Positions 50,333-58,456 of a stretch of 64,000 bases of DNA are shown one piece after another. Position 1 is the stretch's first letter, and every line of letters starts with the position of its first letter. The translations under genes were made by a program, and so were the position numbers. Source of the DNA: an uncultured Candidatus Thioglobus sp. (GTDB lineage Bacteria > Pseudomonadota > Gammaproteobacteria > PS1 > Pseudothioglobaceae); contig CAJJCX010000004.1 in NCBI GenBank assembly GCA_905182815.1, forward strand, positions 310,001 to 374,000, in the 5' to 3' direction. The notes beneath the pieces are model-generated. The model ran no database searches, was not told where the DNA came from, and saw only the letters and a list, made by a program, of their open reading frames with translations.

Positions 50333-51007
50333 ATGACTGAAATTAATTTAGAAAAAAGCACTATTAGAGAGCTTAATGAAGCATTGCAGGCAGGGTCTTC
50401 TGGTGATAAATTTTCTGTAAATAATACTGTTGGAAAGCATGCTCTTTCAGTTGGTCTTACAACAAAGGTAGATGTTGAAATTAATGGACATGTTGGCTAC
50501 TATTGCGCTGGTATGAATCAACAGGCCAATATAATAATTAATGGAAATGCTGGGCCAGGTTTAGCTGAAAATATGATGTCTGGTCAGGTACGTGTTACTG
50601 GAAATGCCTCTCAATATGCTGCTGCAACAGCACATGGTGGACTATTAGTTATTGAGGGAGATTCAAGTTCACGATGTGGAATTTCGATGAAAGGTGTAAA
50701 TATTGTTGTTGGCGGTAATATTGGACATATGAGTGCATTTATGGCGCAATCTGGATGCTTAGTCGTTTGTGGAGATGCTGGAGATGCTCTAGGTGATTCA
50801 ATTTATGAAGCCAAAATTTATGTTCGAGGTAAAGTCAAAAGCCTAGGTACAGATTGTATCGAAAAAGAGATGCGAGATGAGCATAAGAAAGAGCTTCAGC
50901 AATTACTAAGCCAATCAAAAATGAGTCATGGGGTTGAAGAATTTCGACGTTATGGTTCTGCGCGCAAATTATATAATTTTGACATTGACCAAGTCGATGA
51001 CTACTAA
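50333..51007 (+). CDS. MgsB/GlxC-like glutamate synthase alpha C-terminal (GXGXG) subunit
   Basis: This 224-residue protein is a beta-helix of the glutamate synthase C-terminal type, with repeated glycine-rich turns (VEINGHVGYYCAGMN, INGNAGPGLAENMMSG, VTGNASQYAAAT, VGGNIGHMS). In GltB this GXGXG domain is structural, linking the amidotransferase and synthase domains. As a separate chain it corresponds to MgsB (GlxC). It has no catalytic residues of its own. It sits between mgsA and mgsC with 2 and 12 bp spacers. Confidence 0.82.
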   Translation: MTEINLEKSTIRELNEALQAGSSGDKFSVNNTVGKHALSVGLTTKVDVEINGHVGYYCAGMNQQANIIINGNAGPGLAENMMSGQVRVTGNASQYAAATAHGGLLVIEGDSSSRCGISMKGVNIVVGGNIGHMSAFMAQSGCLVVCGDAGDALGDSIYEAKIYVRGKVKSLGTDCIEKEMRDEHKKELQQLLSQSKMSHGVEEFRRYGSARKLYNFDIDQVDDY

Positions 51008-51019
51008 GGAGATCAGATT

Positions 51020-52342
51020 ATGAGCAAAGATAATCCAACATTAATAGAGTCTGCAACTTTTCCTCGGCATGTGATTGCGGAAATTCAGCGTGCAGCTAAA
51101 ACAGGAATTTATGATATTCGTGGATTTGGTGCTAAAAGAGATATTCCTACATTTGACGATTTAGTATTTCTTGGTGCTTCAACTTCTCGCTATCCATTAG
51201 AGGGCTATAGAGAAAAATGCACAACTGAGGTCATTTTAGGTAATAGGTTTGCAAAAAATCCTATTCATTTAAAAACACCAATCACAATTGCAGGCATGAG
51301 CTTTGGCTCCCTTTCAGCTCAAGCCAAAGAATCGCTTGGAAGAGGCGCGACTATAGCAGGCACTAGCACAACTACAGGGGATGGCGGAATGACTCCAGAA
51401 GAAAGAGGGCATTCTAAAACTTTAGTTTACCAATACTTGCCTTCAAGATATGGGATGAATCCAGATGACTTAAGGAAGGCTGATGCAATCGAAATTGTTT
51501 TGGGTCAGGGTGCAAAACCGGGAGGCGGAGGCATGCTATTGGGGCAAAAAATTTCTCCTAGAGTAGCACAAATGCGAAACCTTCCAGAAGGAATAGATCA
51601 GAGATCTGCTTGTCGTCATCCAGATTGGACGGGTCCAGATGATCTTGAAATCAAGATACAGGAATTACGTGAAATAACAAACTGGGAAAAACCGATCTAT
51701 GTCAAAGTTGGAGCGACGCGAGTTTTTTATGATGTCACCCTTGCTGTAAAGGCAGGCGCTGACGTTGTTGTTGTTGATGGCATGCAAGGAGGAACTGCAG
51801 CAACACAAGATGTTTTCATTGAGCACGTTGGAATACCGACGCTTCCAGCAGTTCGAATGGCTGTTGAAGCTCTCCAAGAAATGGATATGCATCGTAAGGT
51901 ACAGCTGATCGTTTCTGGTGGTATTCGAAGTGGGGCAGATGTTGCAAAGGCCTTAGCTTTGGGTGCGGATGCAGTTTCAATAGGTACTGCTGCATTAATT
52001 GCTCTGGGCGACCAAAGCCCTGAATTTGATGATGAATATAAAGAGATAGGTTCAGCAGCAGGTTTTTGGGATGACTATCAGGCGGGAAATGATCCAGCTG
52101 GCATTACGACTCAAGACCCTGAGCTTGCAAAGAGATTAGATCCAATTCTAGGTGGCCGCAGACTTGCGAATTATATAAATGTTCTTACGCTTGAATTGCA
52201 AACATTGGCCCGGGCATGCGGTAAGAGTCATGTGCATAATTTAGAGCCAGAGGATATGGTAGCATTAACTATGGAGGCAGCTGCGATGGCTGGCGTTCCC
52301 CTAGCTGGTACTAATTGGATTCCAGGTAAGGGCGGAATATAA
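51020..52342 (+). CDS. MgsC/GlxD-like FMN-dependent glutamate synthase domain
   Basis: The 440-residue protein is the FMN- and iron-sulfur-type synthase domain of glutamate synthase: ITIAGMSFGSLSAQAKESLG, GDGGMTPEERGHS, GAKPGGGGMLLG and VDGMQGGTAATQD, then SGGIRSGADVAKALALGADAVSIG. In N-methylglutamate synthase it condenses the amine with 2-oxoglutarate and reduces the imine. In the GlxBCD interpretation it would give glutamate. It follows mgsB by 12 bp with a GGAGAT site. Confidence 0.83.
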   Translation: MSKDNPTLIESATFPRHVIAEIQRAAKTGIYDIRGFGAKRDIPTFDDLVFLGASTSRYPLEGYREKCTTEVILGNRFAKNPIHLKTPITIAGMSFGSLSAQAKESLGRGATIAGTSTTTGDGGMTPEERGHSKTLVYQYLPSRYGMNPDDLRKADAIEIVLGQGAKPGGGGMLLGQKISPRVAQMRNLPEGIDQRSACRHPDWTGPDDLEIKIQELREITNWEKPIYVKVGATRVFYDVTLAVKAGADVVVVDGMQGGTAATQDVFIEHVGIPTLPAVRMAVEALQEMDMHRKVQLIVSGGIRSGADVAKALALGADAVSIGTAALIALGDQSPEFDDEYKEIGSAAGFWDDYQAGNDPAGITTQDPELAKRLDPILGGRRLANYINVLTLELQTLARACGKSHVHNLEPEDMVALTMEAAAMAGVPLAGTNWIPGKGGI

Positions 52343-52385
52343 TTACTAATTTAATAAAAATAATAACGAATAAATAGGAGAAATT

Positions 52386-53699
52386 ATGGCCACTAAACTT
52401 AGTAAAGTAGCTGCAGATAAAGGTATTGAATATTTTCTTATTAGCTTTGTAGATCTTTTTGGAAGTTTGCGTTCTAAGTTGGTTCCTGCAAGGGCCATTG
52501 ATGGAATGCAAAAAGATGGAGCGGGTTTTGCAGGATTTGCAGCCTGGTTAGATATGACGCCTGCACATCCCGATATGTTTGCTATTCCAGATCCTGATAG
52601 TCTTATCCAGTTGCCTTGGAAGCCAGAAATTGCTTGGTTAGCCTCAGATTTATGGATGGATGGTAAGCCTGTTGAGGCTTCTCCGCGAGTTGCATTAAAG
52701 AAGCAATTGGCAGAGGCTGAAAAGCAGGGTTTTAGAATGAAAACAGGTGTTGAGTGTGAATATCATCTCATCAATGAAGATGGAACTGATATTGCTGATG
52801 AGAAAGATACTCAAAGTAAACCTTGTTATGATCAGCAAGCCTTAATGCGCCAATATCCAGTTATTAAGCAAATTTGTGACAGCATGATTGAGTTAGGTTG
52901 GGGTCCATATCAAAATGATCACGAAGATGCTAATGGTCAATTTGAAATGAACTGGGATTTTGATGATGCTCTAAAAACTGCTGATCGCCAAGTATTTTTT
53001 AAATTTATGGTGAAATCAATCGCCGAGCTTCATGGCATGCGCGCAACATTTATGCCAAAACCTTTTAGTCATCTTACGGGTAATGGCTGCCACTCTCATG
53101 TCTCAATATGGAATCTAGATGGTTCTCAAAATTTATTTAATGGTGAAAATGATAGCCGAGGTTTAGGATTGTCACCTCTTGCGTATCAGTTTTTAGGTGG
53201 GATTATGCATAGCGCAGACCGCTTAACTGCCATCTTTAACCCAACTGTAAATAGTTATAAACGTATTAATGCTCCAAGAACAGTTTCTGGTGCAACGTGG
53301 TCTCCTAGCTCAATCACTTATGGTGGAAATAATCGTACTCATATGATTCGAGTTCCAGACTCAGGTCGTTTTGAATTACGATTAATGGATGGCGCAGCAA
53401 ATGCTTATTTAATGCAGGCAGCAATACTTGCTTGCGGTCTTGATGGCATTGCTGGCAACCGTGACCCAGGGGATCCACTTGATATAAATATGTATGAGCT
53501 TGGAAAAGACATCGAGGGCTATAAGCAACTGCCGCGTAATTTACTTGATGCGCTTAGATTACTTGAAGATTCAGATGTTCTTAGAGAAAGACTTGGAGAC
53601 AGCATAATTGATGCTTACATAAAATTAAAGCATACAGAGTGGAGTGGTTATGCCTCCCATCTGACTCAATGGGAGAGGGATAATACTTTAGATTGTTAG
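52386..53699 (+). CDS. GmaS/GlnT-type glutamine-synthetase-like ligase
   Basis: A 437-residue GS-superfamily protein, close in length to gamma-glutamylmethylamide synthetase GmaS and to GlnT. Conserved residues are GVECEYH, DANGQFEMNW, GNGCHSHVSIW, NSYKR (Lys292-Arg293), GNNRTHMIRVP and GRFELRLMDGAANAY. The intact NSYKR distinguishes it from the upstream ligase. Directly after mgsABC it would make gamma-glutamylmethylamide from glutamate and methylamine, feeding N-methylglutamate synthase; if the three partners are GlxBCD-like, it could be GlnT. The third component, N-methylglutamate dehydrogenase, is not in this window. A clear AGGAGAAA site lies in the 43-bp gap. Confidence 0.82.
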   Translation: MATKLSKVAADKGIEYFLISFVDLFGSLRSKLVPARAIDGMQKDGAGFAGFAAWLDMTPAHPDMFAIPDPDSLIQLPWKPEIAWLASDLWMDGKPVEASPRVALKKQLAEAEKQGFRMKTGVECEYHLINEDGTDIADEKDTQSKPCYDQQALMRQYPVIKQICDSMIELGWGPYQNDHEDANGQFEMNWDFDDALKTADRQVFFKFMVKSIAELHGMRATFMPKPFSHLTGNGCHSHVSIWNLDGSQNLFNGENDSRGLGLSPLAYQFLGGIMHSADRLTAIFNPTVNSYKRINAPRTVSGATWSPSSITYGGNNRTHMIRVPDSGRFELRLMDGAANAYLMQAAILACGLDGIAGNRDPGDPLDINMYELGKDIEGYKQLPRNLLDALRLLEDSDVLRERLGDSIIDAYIKLKHTEWSGYASHLTQWERDNTLDC

Positions 53700-53727
53700 G
53701 CGCAAAATTTAATGATTTTCTTATAAC

Positions 53728-53733
53728 TATAAT
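53728..53733 (+). promoter_or_regulatory. Candidate -10 element before the MetX-like gene
   Basis: TATAAT lies 11 bp before ATG 53745, which would leave a leader of only a few nucleotides. No good -35 is present. Low-confidence candidate for separate transcription of the acyltransferase-like gene and csaA. Confidence 0.3.
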
Positions 53734-53744
53734 GAAACTTTGTG

Positions 53745-54755
53745 ATGGATTATGAAAAGTTTGAGCTAGGTGATGTTTCTCTTTTATCAGGAGAGGAGTT
53801 AAATTCAGCCTTTTTAATTTACAAAACTTATGGAAAGCTGAATAAAGGTAAAGATAATGTTGTTGTTATGCCTACTTTTTACACTGGCTCACATCAAAGA
53901 AATGAGGGCTTTTTTGGTGAAGGTAGGGCAATTGATCCGGCAAAACATTTTATTGTTTCAATTAACTTATTTGGAAACGGACTCTCCTCTTCACCGAGTA
54001 ATTCAAAATCGCCTCAAGATGGCCCAAGATTCCCGCGTATTTCTCTTTGGGATAATATTGCTTGTCAGTACAAGCTATTAAAAGAGCATTTAGGTGTCGA
54101 GAAAATTGCGCTAGTTACTGGCTGGTCAATGGCAGGTTGTCAGGCTTATCAATGGGCTGCACAGTACCCTGATTTTGTTAAAGCAATCTTGCCTTTTTGT
54201 GCTTCAGCTAAAACATCCCCTCATAATCATGTATTCCTGGAAGGGGTAAAGGCGGCACTTTGTGCGGACCAAAATTGGAATAATGGTGATTATTCTTCTC
54301 CTCCAGTTGCTGGCCTTAAGGCATTTGCAAGAGTTTACGCAGGTTGGGCATTTTCACAAACTTTTTATCGTAACTCTCTATATAAAGAGATTGGATACGA
54401 CTCCTTAGAAGATTTACTTATCGATTGGGAGGAAGATCATTCTAAGAATTGGGATGCCAATAATCTCCTTTGTAAGCTTGATACTTGGCAGACTAGTGAT
54501 ATCAGTGTTGGCCCAATATATAACGGAAACATAGAGATGGCGTTAAATGCTATTAAGGCCAAAACTATCTTGATGCCCTGTATGCATGATCTTTACTTCC
54601 CACCTGAAGATAATGAAATTGAAGCAGGCTATATAAATGGTGCTGATTTTCGACCATTTAATTCTCCATGGGGACACTGTGCAGCAAACCCTGGAAATGA
54701 TCCTGACTTCACAGCTGAACTTGAGCGTGCCATTAATGAATTACTCGAAGAATAA
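53745..54755 (+). CDS. MetX-like alpha/beta hydrolase (homoserine acetyltransferase family)
   Basis: The 336-residue protein is of the MetX (homoserine O-acetyltransferase) type: YKTYGKLN and FYTGSHQRNEGFFGEG at the N-terminus, a nucleophile Ser128 in GWSMAGCQAYQ, Asp in MHDLYFPP and His in PWGHCAAN. The typical MetX nucleophile loop is GGSMGGMQ; here GWSMAGCQ departs from it, so the acyl acceptor may not be homoserine. I chose the ATG at 53745 over the GTG at 53742. It is 45 bp after gmaS and 8 bp before csaA. The link to amine metabolism is unknown. Confidence 0.78.
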   Translation: MDYEKFELGDVSLLSGEELNSAFLIYKTYGKLNKGKDNVVVMPTFYTGSHQRNEGFFGEGRAIDPAKHFIVSINLFGNGLSSSPSNSKSPQDGPRFPRISLWDNIACQYKLLKEHLGVEKIALVTGWSMAGCQAYQWAAQYPDFVKAILPFCASAKTSPHNHVFLEGVKAALCADQNWNNGDYSSPPVAGLKAFARVYAGWAFSQTFYRNSLYKEIGYDSLEDLLIDWEEDHSKNWDANNLLCKLDTWQTSDISVGPIYNGNIEMALNAIKAKTILMPCMHDLYFPPEDNEIEAGYINGADFRPFNSPWGHCAANPGNDPDFTAELERAINELLEE

Positions 54756-54763
54756 AGGTTGAG

Positions 54764-55099
54764 ATGACAATTACATGGAAAGATTTCGAAAAAGTTGATA
54801 TACGGATTGGCACTATTGTTGAGGTTGAGGATTTTCCCGAAGCAAGAAATCCAGCCTTCATATTGCATGTTGATTTTGGAGTAGAAATTGGATTAAAAAA
54901 ATCAAGCTCTCAAATTACAGATCTTTATACCAAGAATCAATTGCAAGGTAAACAAGTTATGGCAGTTGTAAATTTTGAACCAAAACAAGTGGGACCTATT
55001 ATGAGTGAATGTTTGGTGCTAGGATTTTATCGCCAAGATAACTCAGTTGTTTTGGCCACAAATGACCTACCTATTAATAATGGTTCTCGACTTTTATAA
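54764..55099 (+). CDS. csaA: CsaA-like tRNA-binding domain protein
   Basis: This 111-residue protein is a stand-alone EMAP/tRNA-binding OB-fold like CsaA: DIRIGTIVEVEDFPEARNPAF, KKSSSQITDLY and QVMAVVNFEPKQVGPIMSECLVLGF. CsaA is a small chaperone/tRNA-binding protein with a poorly defined role. The match over the whole length is clear. It follows the MetX-like gene by 8 bp and ends the region before the polyol system. Confidence 0.88.
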   Translation: MTITWKDFEKVDIRIGTIVEVEDFPEARNPAFILHVDFGVEIGLKKSSSQITDLYTKNQLQGKQVMAVVNFEPKQVGPIMSECLVLGFYRQDNSVVLATNDLPINNGSRLL

Positions 55100-55242
55100 T
55101 AGACTTACGATCTAATTCTTTACTGATACTAATCCAACCAATAAATATAGAAATATTCAGTATTGAATCTAATTTGTATCATAATGGTTTTAAACTATAA
55201 TCTATTAGAAAGTAATTGTTTTTTGTATCACTTTGAGCCATA

Positions 55243-55270
55243 ATAGTATTATATAAACAATATAGTATTA
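55243..55270 (+). repeat. Tandem ATAGTATTA direct repeats before the binding-protein gene
   Basis: Two identical 9-bp copies (55243-55251 and 55262-55270), 19 bp start to start, lie 28-55 bp upstream of the candidate -10. Direct repeats near this spacing are typical of AraC-family sites. TTTGTATCA copies at 55173 and 55222 are a second pair. Confidence 0.4.
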
Positions 55271-55297
55271 GTTTTAGGCTTTTTTACATTAGATTTG

Positions 55298-55303
55298 TAT
55301 AAT
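55298..55303 (+). promoter_or_regulatory. Candidate -10 for the polyol operon
   Basis: A perfect TATAAT (part of GTATAATATTG) 70 bp upstream of the ATG at 55373. The -35 place (near 55274) lacks a consensus match, as in activator-dependent promoters. Confidence 0.45.
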
Positions 55304-55372
55304 ATTGAGGTGTATATTCCTAATTTCATAACTGGGTTTTCAGCTATGTTAAATAATGGAAGGGAGAAATAA

Positions 55373-56683
55373 ATGAAGAAAAATATAAAAATCTTGGCCG
55401 GTAGTGCGATTCTTGCTGTTGCAAGTTCTGCTGCTGTTCAAGCTGGCGAGTTAACAGTCGCTACAGTGAATAATGGTCATATGATCACTATGCAAAGTCT
55501 AACAGGACACTTTGAAAAAGATAATCCAGGAATTAAAGTTAACTGGGTGACTTTAGATGAGGGTACGTTGCGTCAACGCGTAACAACAGACATTGCTACT
55601 AAAGGTGGTCAGTTTGATGTTATGACAATTGGTATGTATGAAGCTCCAATGTGGGGTGCAAAAGGTTGGTTACATTCTTTAGAGTTTGGCTCTAGTTATG
55701 ATGTAGACGATCTTCTACCTGCAATGCGAAATGGATTATCAGCTAATGGTAACTTATATGCAGCACCATTTTATGGTGAGAGCTCTATGATTATGTATCG
55801 TAAGGACTTGTTAGATGCAGCTGGTATGAGTATGCCTGATAACCCTACTTGGGGTCACGTCCAAGACGCAGCAGCAGCAATGACTGACAAAGCTAATGGT
55901 GTTTATGGTATCTGTCTTCGTGGTAAGCCAGGTTGGGGTGACAATATGGCATTCTTAACTACAATGGCTAACTCGTTTGGTGCGAGATGGTTTGATGAAG
56001 AGTGGAAGCCTCAGCTTGATTCACCAGCTTGGAATCATGCAGTTAATTTCTATGTTGATTTATTAACTCATTATGGTCCTCCAGGATCATCAGGTAACAG
56101 CTTTAATGAGATCCTAGCTTTGATTAACGAAGGTAAGTGTGGTATGTGGATTGATGCAACTATTGCGGCTTCTTTTGTATCAGACCCAAGTCAATCTAAA
56201 GTTGCTGATGTAATTGCTTATGCACAAAGTCCAGTAGCTGTAACCCATCGTGGTGCTAACTGGTTATGGGCATGGGCTCTAGCTGTTCCAGCTGGAACAC
56301 AGCAATCTGATGATGCTCTTAAGTTTGTTGAGTGGGCTACTTCTAAAGAATACATTAATCTTGTAGGCGAAGAGAAGGGCTGGGGAAGTGTTCCTACAGG
56401 CACACGTTCAAGCACTTACCAAAATATGAAATTCCTAGCTGCAGCAAATTTTGCTGAAGCGGAAATGAAAGCTATTTTGTCGGCTGATCCTTCAAACAGT
56501 ACGCAAGAGCCAACACCATACCAAGGTGTTCAGTTTGCATCAATTCCTGAGTTTCAGGCTATTGGTACTGCTGTAGGCCAACAAATGAGTGCTGCTTTGG
56601 CAGGTACGATTTCTGTTGAAGATGCTCTTGCTGCATCGCAAAAAGCGGCAGAAAGAGAAATGATTAAGGCCGGTTACTACTAG
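55373..56683 (+). CDS. Periplasmic polyol-binding protein of an ABC transporter (SmoE-like)
   Basis: This 436-residue extracellular binding protein (family 1) has a signal peptide with a cleavage site after VQA (Ala24). The mature protein resembles sorbitol/mannitol-binding SmoE/MtlE: NNGHMITMQSLTGHF, GQFDVMTIGMYEAPMWG and GVYGICLRGKPGWGDNM. It captures polyol in the periplasm for the two permeases downstream. A strong hairpin terminator follows the stop, so this gene is probably transcribed at a higher level than the rest, as is common for binding proteins. A GGGAG site is present. Confidence 0.9.
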   Translation: MKKNIKILAGSAILAVASSAAVQAGELTVATVNNGHMITMQSLTGHFEKDNPGIKVNWVTLDEGTLRQRVTTDIATKGGQFDVMTIGMYEAPMWGAKGWLHSLEFGSSYDVDDLLPAMRNGLSANGNLYAAPFYGESSMIMYRKDLLDAAGMSMPDNPTWGHVQDAAAAMTDKANGVYGICLRGKPGWGDNMAFLTTMANSFGARWFDEEWKPQLDSPAWNHAVNFYVDLLTHYGPPGSSGNSFNEILALINEGKCGMWIDATIAASFVSDPSQSKVADVIAYAQSPVAVTHRGANWLWAWALAVPAGTQQSDDALKFVEWATSKEYINLVGEEKGWGSVPTGTRSSTYQNMKFLAAANFAEAEMKAILSADPSNSTQEPTPYQGVQFASIPEFQAIGTAVGQQMSAALAGTISVEDALAASQKAAEREMIKAGYY

Positions 56684-56700
56684 AGAGTAATAACCATTTA

Positions 56701-56739
56701 AACGGGTCAGTTTTGCTATAAAACTGGCCCGTTTTTTTT
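56701..56739 (+). terminator. Hairpin terminator/attenuator between binding protein and permeases
   Basis: Stem arms AACGGGTCAGTTTT (56701-56714) and AAAACTGGCCCGTT (56720-56733) pair over 14 bp with one G-U, around loop GCTAT, followed by eight T's (56732-56739). It is a textbook intrinsic terminator. Read-through would supply the lower-level permease transcript. Confidence 0.9.
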
Positions 56740-56762
56740 AATATCTACTGGGGTTTTTTTTG

Positions 56763-57623
56763 ATGAAGTTCAGCGTTTCAAAAGCATTACAAGCTCCAAG
56801 TGTCATTCTTCTTCTTCTGTGGATGATTGTCCCACTAAGCATGACAATATATTTTTCATTCATGCGTTACAACTTGCTTTATCCAGAGCGCTATGGCTTT
56901 AATGGGCTTTCGAATTACGATTTCTTTTTAACAGATCCAGCATTATTTAGCGCAGTCACAAACAGTATTACTTTGGTTGGAAGTATTATTGCAATATCAG
57001 TCATTTTAGGCCTGGGAATTGCTTTGTTATTACAAGAAACCTTTAAAGGCCGAGGGATTGTAAGGGTTTTACTAATATCTCCTTTTTTCATAATGCCGAC
57101 AGTCAATGCGTTGATTTGGAAGAACATGTTTATGAATCCGGTTTATGGCCTTTTTGCATTCGTCAGTGGAATTTTTGGCTGGCCAGTTGTTGACTTCTTA
57201 TCAGACTTTCCTTTATTGTCAATTATTATTATGTTGAGCTGGCAATGGACTCCATTTGCTTTACTTATTTTTATGACTTCACTCCAATCTATGGATACAG
57301 AGCAGGTTGAAGCTGCTGAACTGGAAGGTGCTGGCTTTTGGTCAAAGTTTCGTTATCTAACCTTGCCACATTTGGGCAGAGCTATTGGTGTTGTTGTAAT
57401 GATTCAGGCTATTTTTCATCTCTCAATTTTTGCAGAAATTTTTGTGACAACCGGTGGTGGACCCGGTTATGACAGTACAAATACAACTTTTTTAATTTTT
57501 ACTCAAGCACTTCTTCAATTTGATGTTGGCGTTGCTTCCGCAGGAGGCGTTTTTGCAATTGTGGTTGCTAACATTATTGCTTATTTCTTAATTAAGACAG
57601 TTGCTAAGGGAATGGCTAAATGA
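56763..57623 (+). CDS. Polyol ABC transporter permease (SmoF-like)
   Basis: The 286-residue inner-membrane protein has six helices and the family EAA loop EAAELEGAGFWSKFRYLTLPHL, which docks the ATPase. It matches the first permease of sorbitol/mannitol (SmoF/MtlF) transporters. I start at the ATG at 56763; the TTG at 56760 is in frame but lies next to a T-run. It is 79 bp after the binding protein, behind the terminator, and overlaps the second permease by 4 bp. Confidence 0.92.
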   Translation: MKFSVSKALQAPSVILLLLWMIVPLSMTIYFSFMRYNLLYPERYGFNGLSNYDFFLTDPALFSAVTNSITLVGSIIAISVILGLGIALLLQETFKGRGIVRVLLISPFFIMPTVNALIWKNMFMNPVYGLFAFVSGIFGWPVVDFLSDFPLLSIIIMLSWQWTPFALLIFMTSLQSMDTEQVEAAELEGAGFWSKFRYLTLPHLGRAIGVVVMIQAIFHLSIFAEIFVTTGGGPGYDSTNTTFLIFTQALLQFDVGVASAGGVFAIVVANIIAYFLIKTVAKGMAK

Positions 57624-58456
57624 ACATAAGTTATAGAAATATGAAAAAAATAAAGCACCAATCGAGGATATTGGCTTGCTGGACTTTAGCTATAATTTTC
57701 TTTTTTCCTATTTTTTGGATGGTTCTAACGAGTTTTAAAACTGAGCTTCAAGCAATCTCCATTCCACCACTTTTCATTTTTGAGCCAACTTTTGAAAATT
57801 TTTCAATTGTCCAGGAAAGAAGTGATTATTTTAAGTATGCCACTAACTCGCTAATTACTTCTTTTGGTGCAACAATTTTTGCGCTAATTATCGCTGTGCC
57901 TAGCGCATATTCAATGGCATTTTTCCCTGGAAAATATACGAAAGATATTTTACTTTGGATGCTATCTACCAAGATGCTTCCAGCTGTTGGTGTTCTTATG
58001 CCTATTTACTTACTAGCTGATGCAGCTGGCTTGCTAGATACCAAAACTGTTTTAATAATTATCTTTGCAATGATGAATTTACCAATTATTATGTGGCTAT
58101 TATTTTCATATTTTAAGGAAATACCAAGTGAAATTCTTGAGGCTAGTAGGATGGATGGGTGTAGCACATTTGATGAATTAAGACATATTGTATTACCTCT
58201 TTCTTGGGGTGGTGTTGCTTCAGCTGGTCTTCTAAGTATTGTTTTATGTTGGAATGAGGCATTTTGGGCAATTAATCTAACTGCTGGAGATGCTGGCACC
58301 TTGACAGCGTTGATTGCTTCATATTCAAGCCCAGAAGGATTATTTTGGGCAAAACTTTCTGCCGCTTCAACACTTGCATGTGCACCTATTATTGTATTTG
58401 GGTGGTTTTGTCAAAAACAGCTAGTTCAGGGCTTAACATTTGGAGCTGTGAAATGA
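57620..58456 (+). CDS. Polyol ABC transporter permease (SmoG-like)
   Basis: The second permease, 278 residues with six helices and an EAA loop EASRMDGCSTFDELRHIVLPL. It corresponds to SmoG/MtlG and pairs with the preceding gene to form the membrane channel. Its start is coupled to smoF by ATGA and its stop overlaps the SDR start by 4 bp. Length and motifs are normal. Confidence 0.92.
   Translation: MNISYRNMKKIKHQSRILACWTLAIIFFFPIFWMVLTSFKTELQAISIPPLFIFEPTFENFSIVQERSDYFKYATNSLITSFGATIFALIIAVPSAYSMAFFPGKYTKDILLWMLSTKMLPAVGVLMPIYLLADAAGLLDTKTVLIIIFAMMNLPIIMWLLFSYFKEIPSEILEASRMDGCSTFDELRHIVLPLSWGGVASAGLLSIVLCWNEAFWAINLTAGDAGTLTALIASYSSPEGLFWAKLSAASTLACAPIIVFGWFCQKQLVQGLTFGAVK

Larger units (their letters stand above)
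55100..55372. other. Long AT-rich control region before the polyol operon
   Basis: This 273-bp gene-free region, the longest in the window, holds a candidate -10 at 55298-55303 and several short direct repeats: ATAGTATTA at 55243-55251 and 55262-55270, and TTTGTATCA at 55173-55181 and 55222-55230. I see no open frame or hairpin. The repeats fit binding by the AraC-type regulator encoded downstream (inference). Confidence 0.55.
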
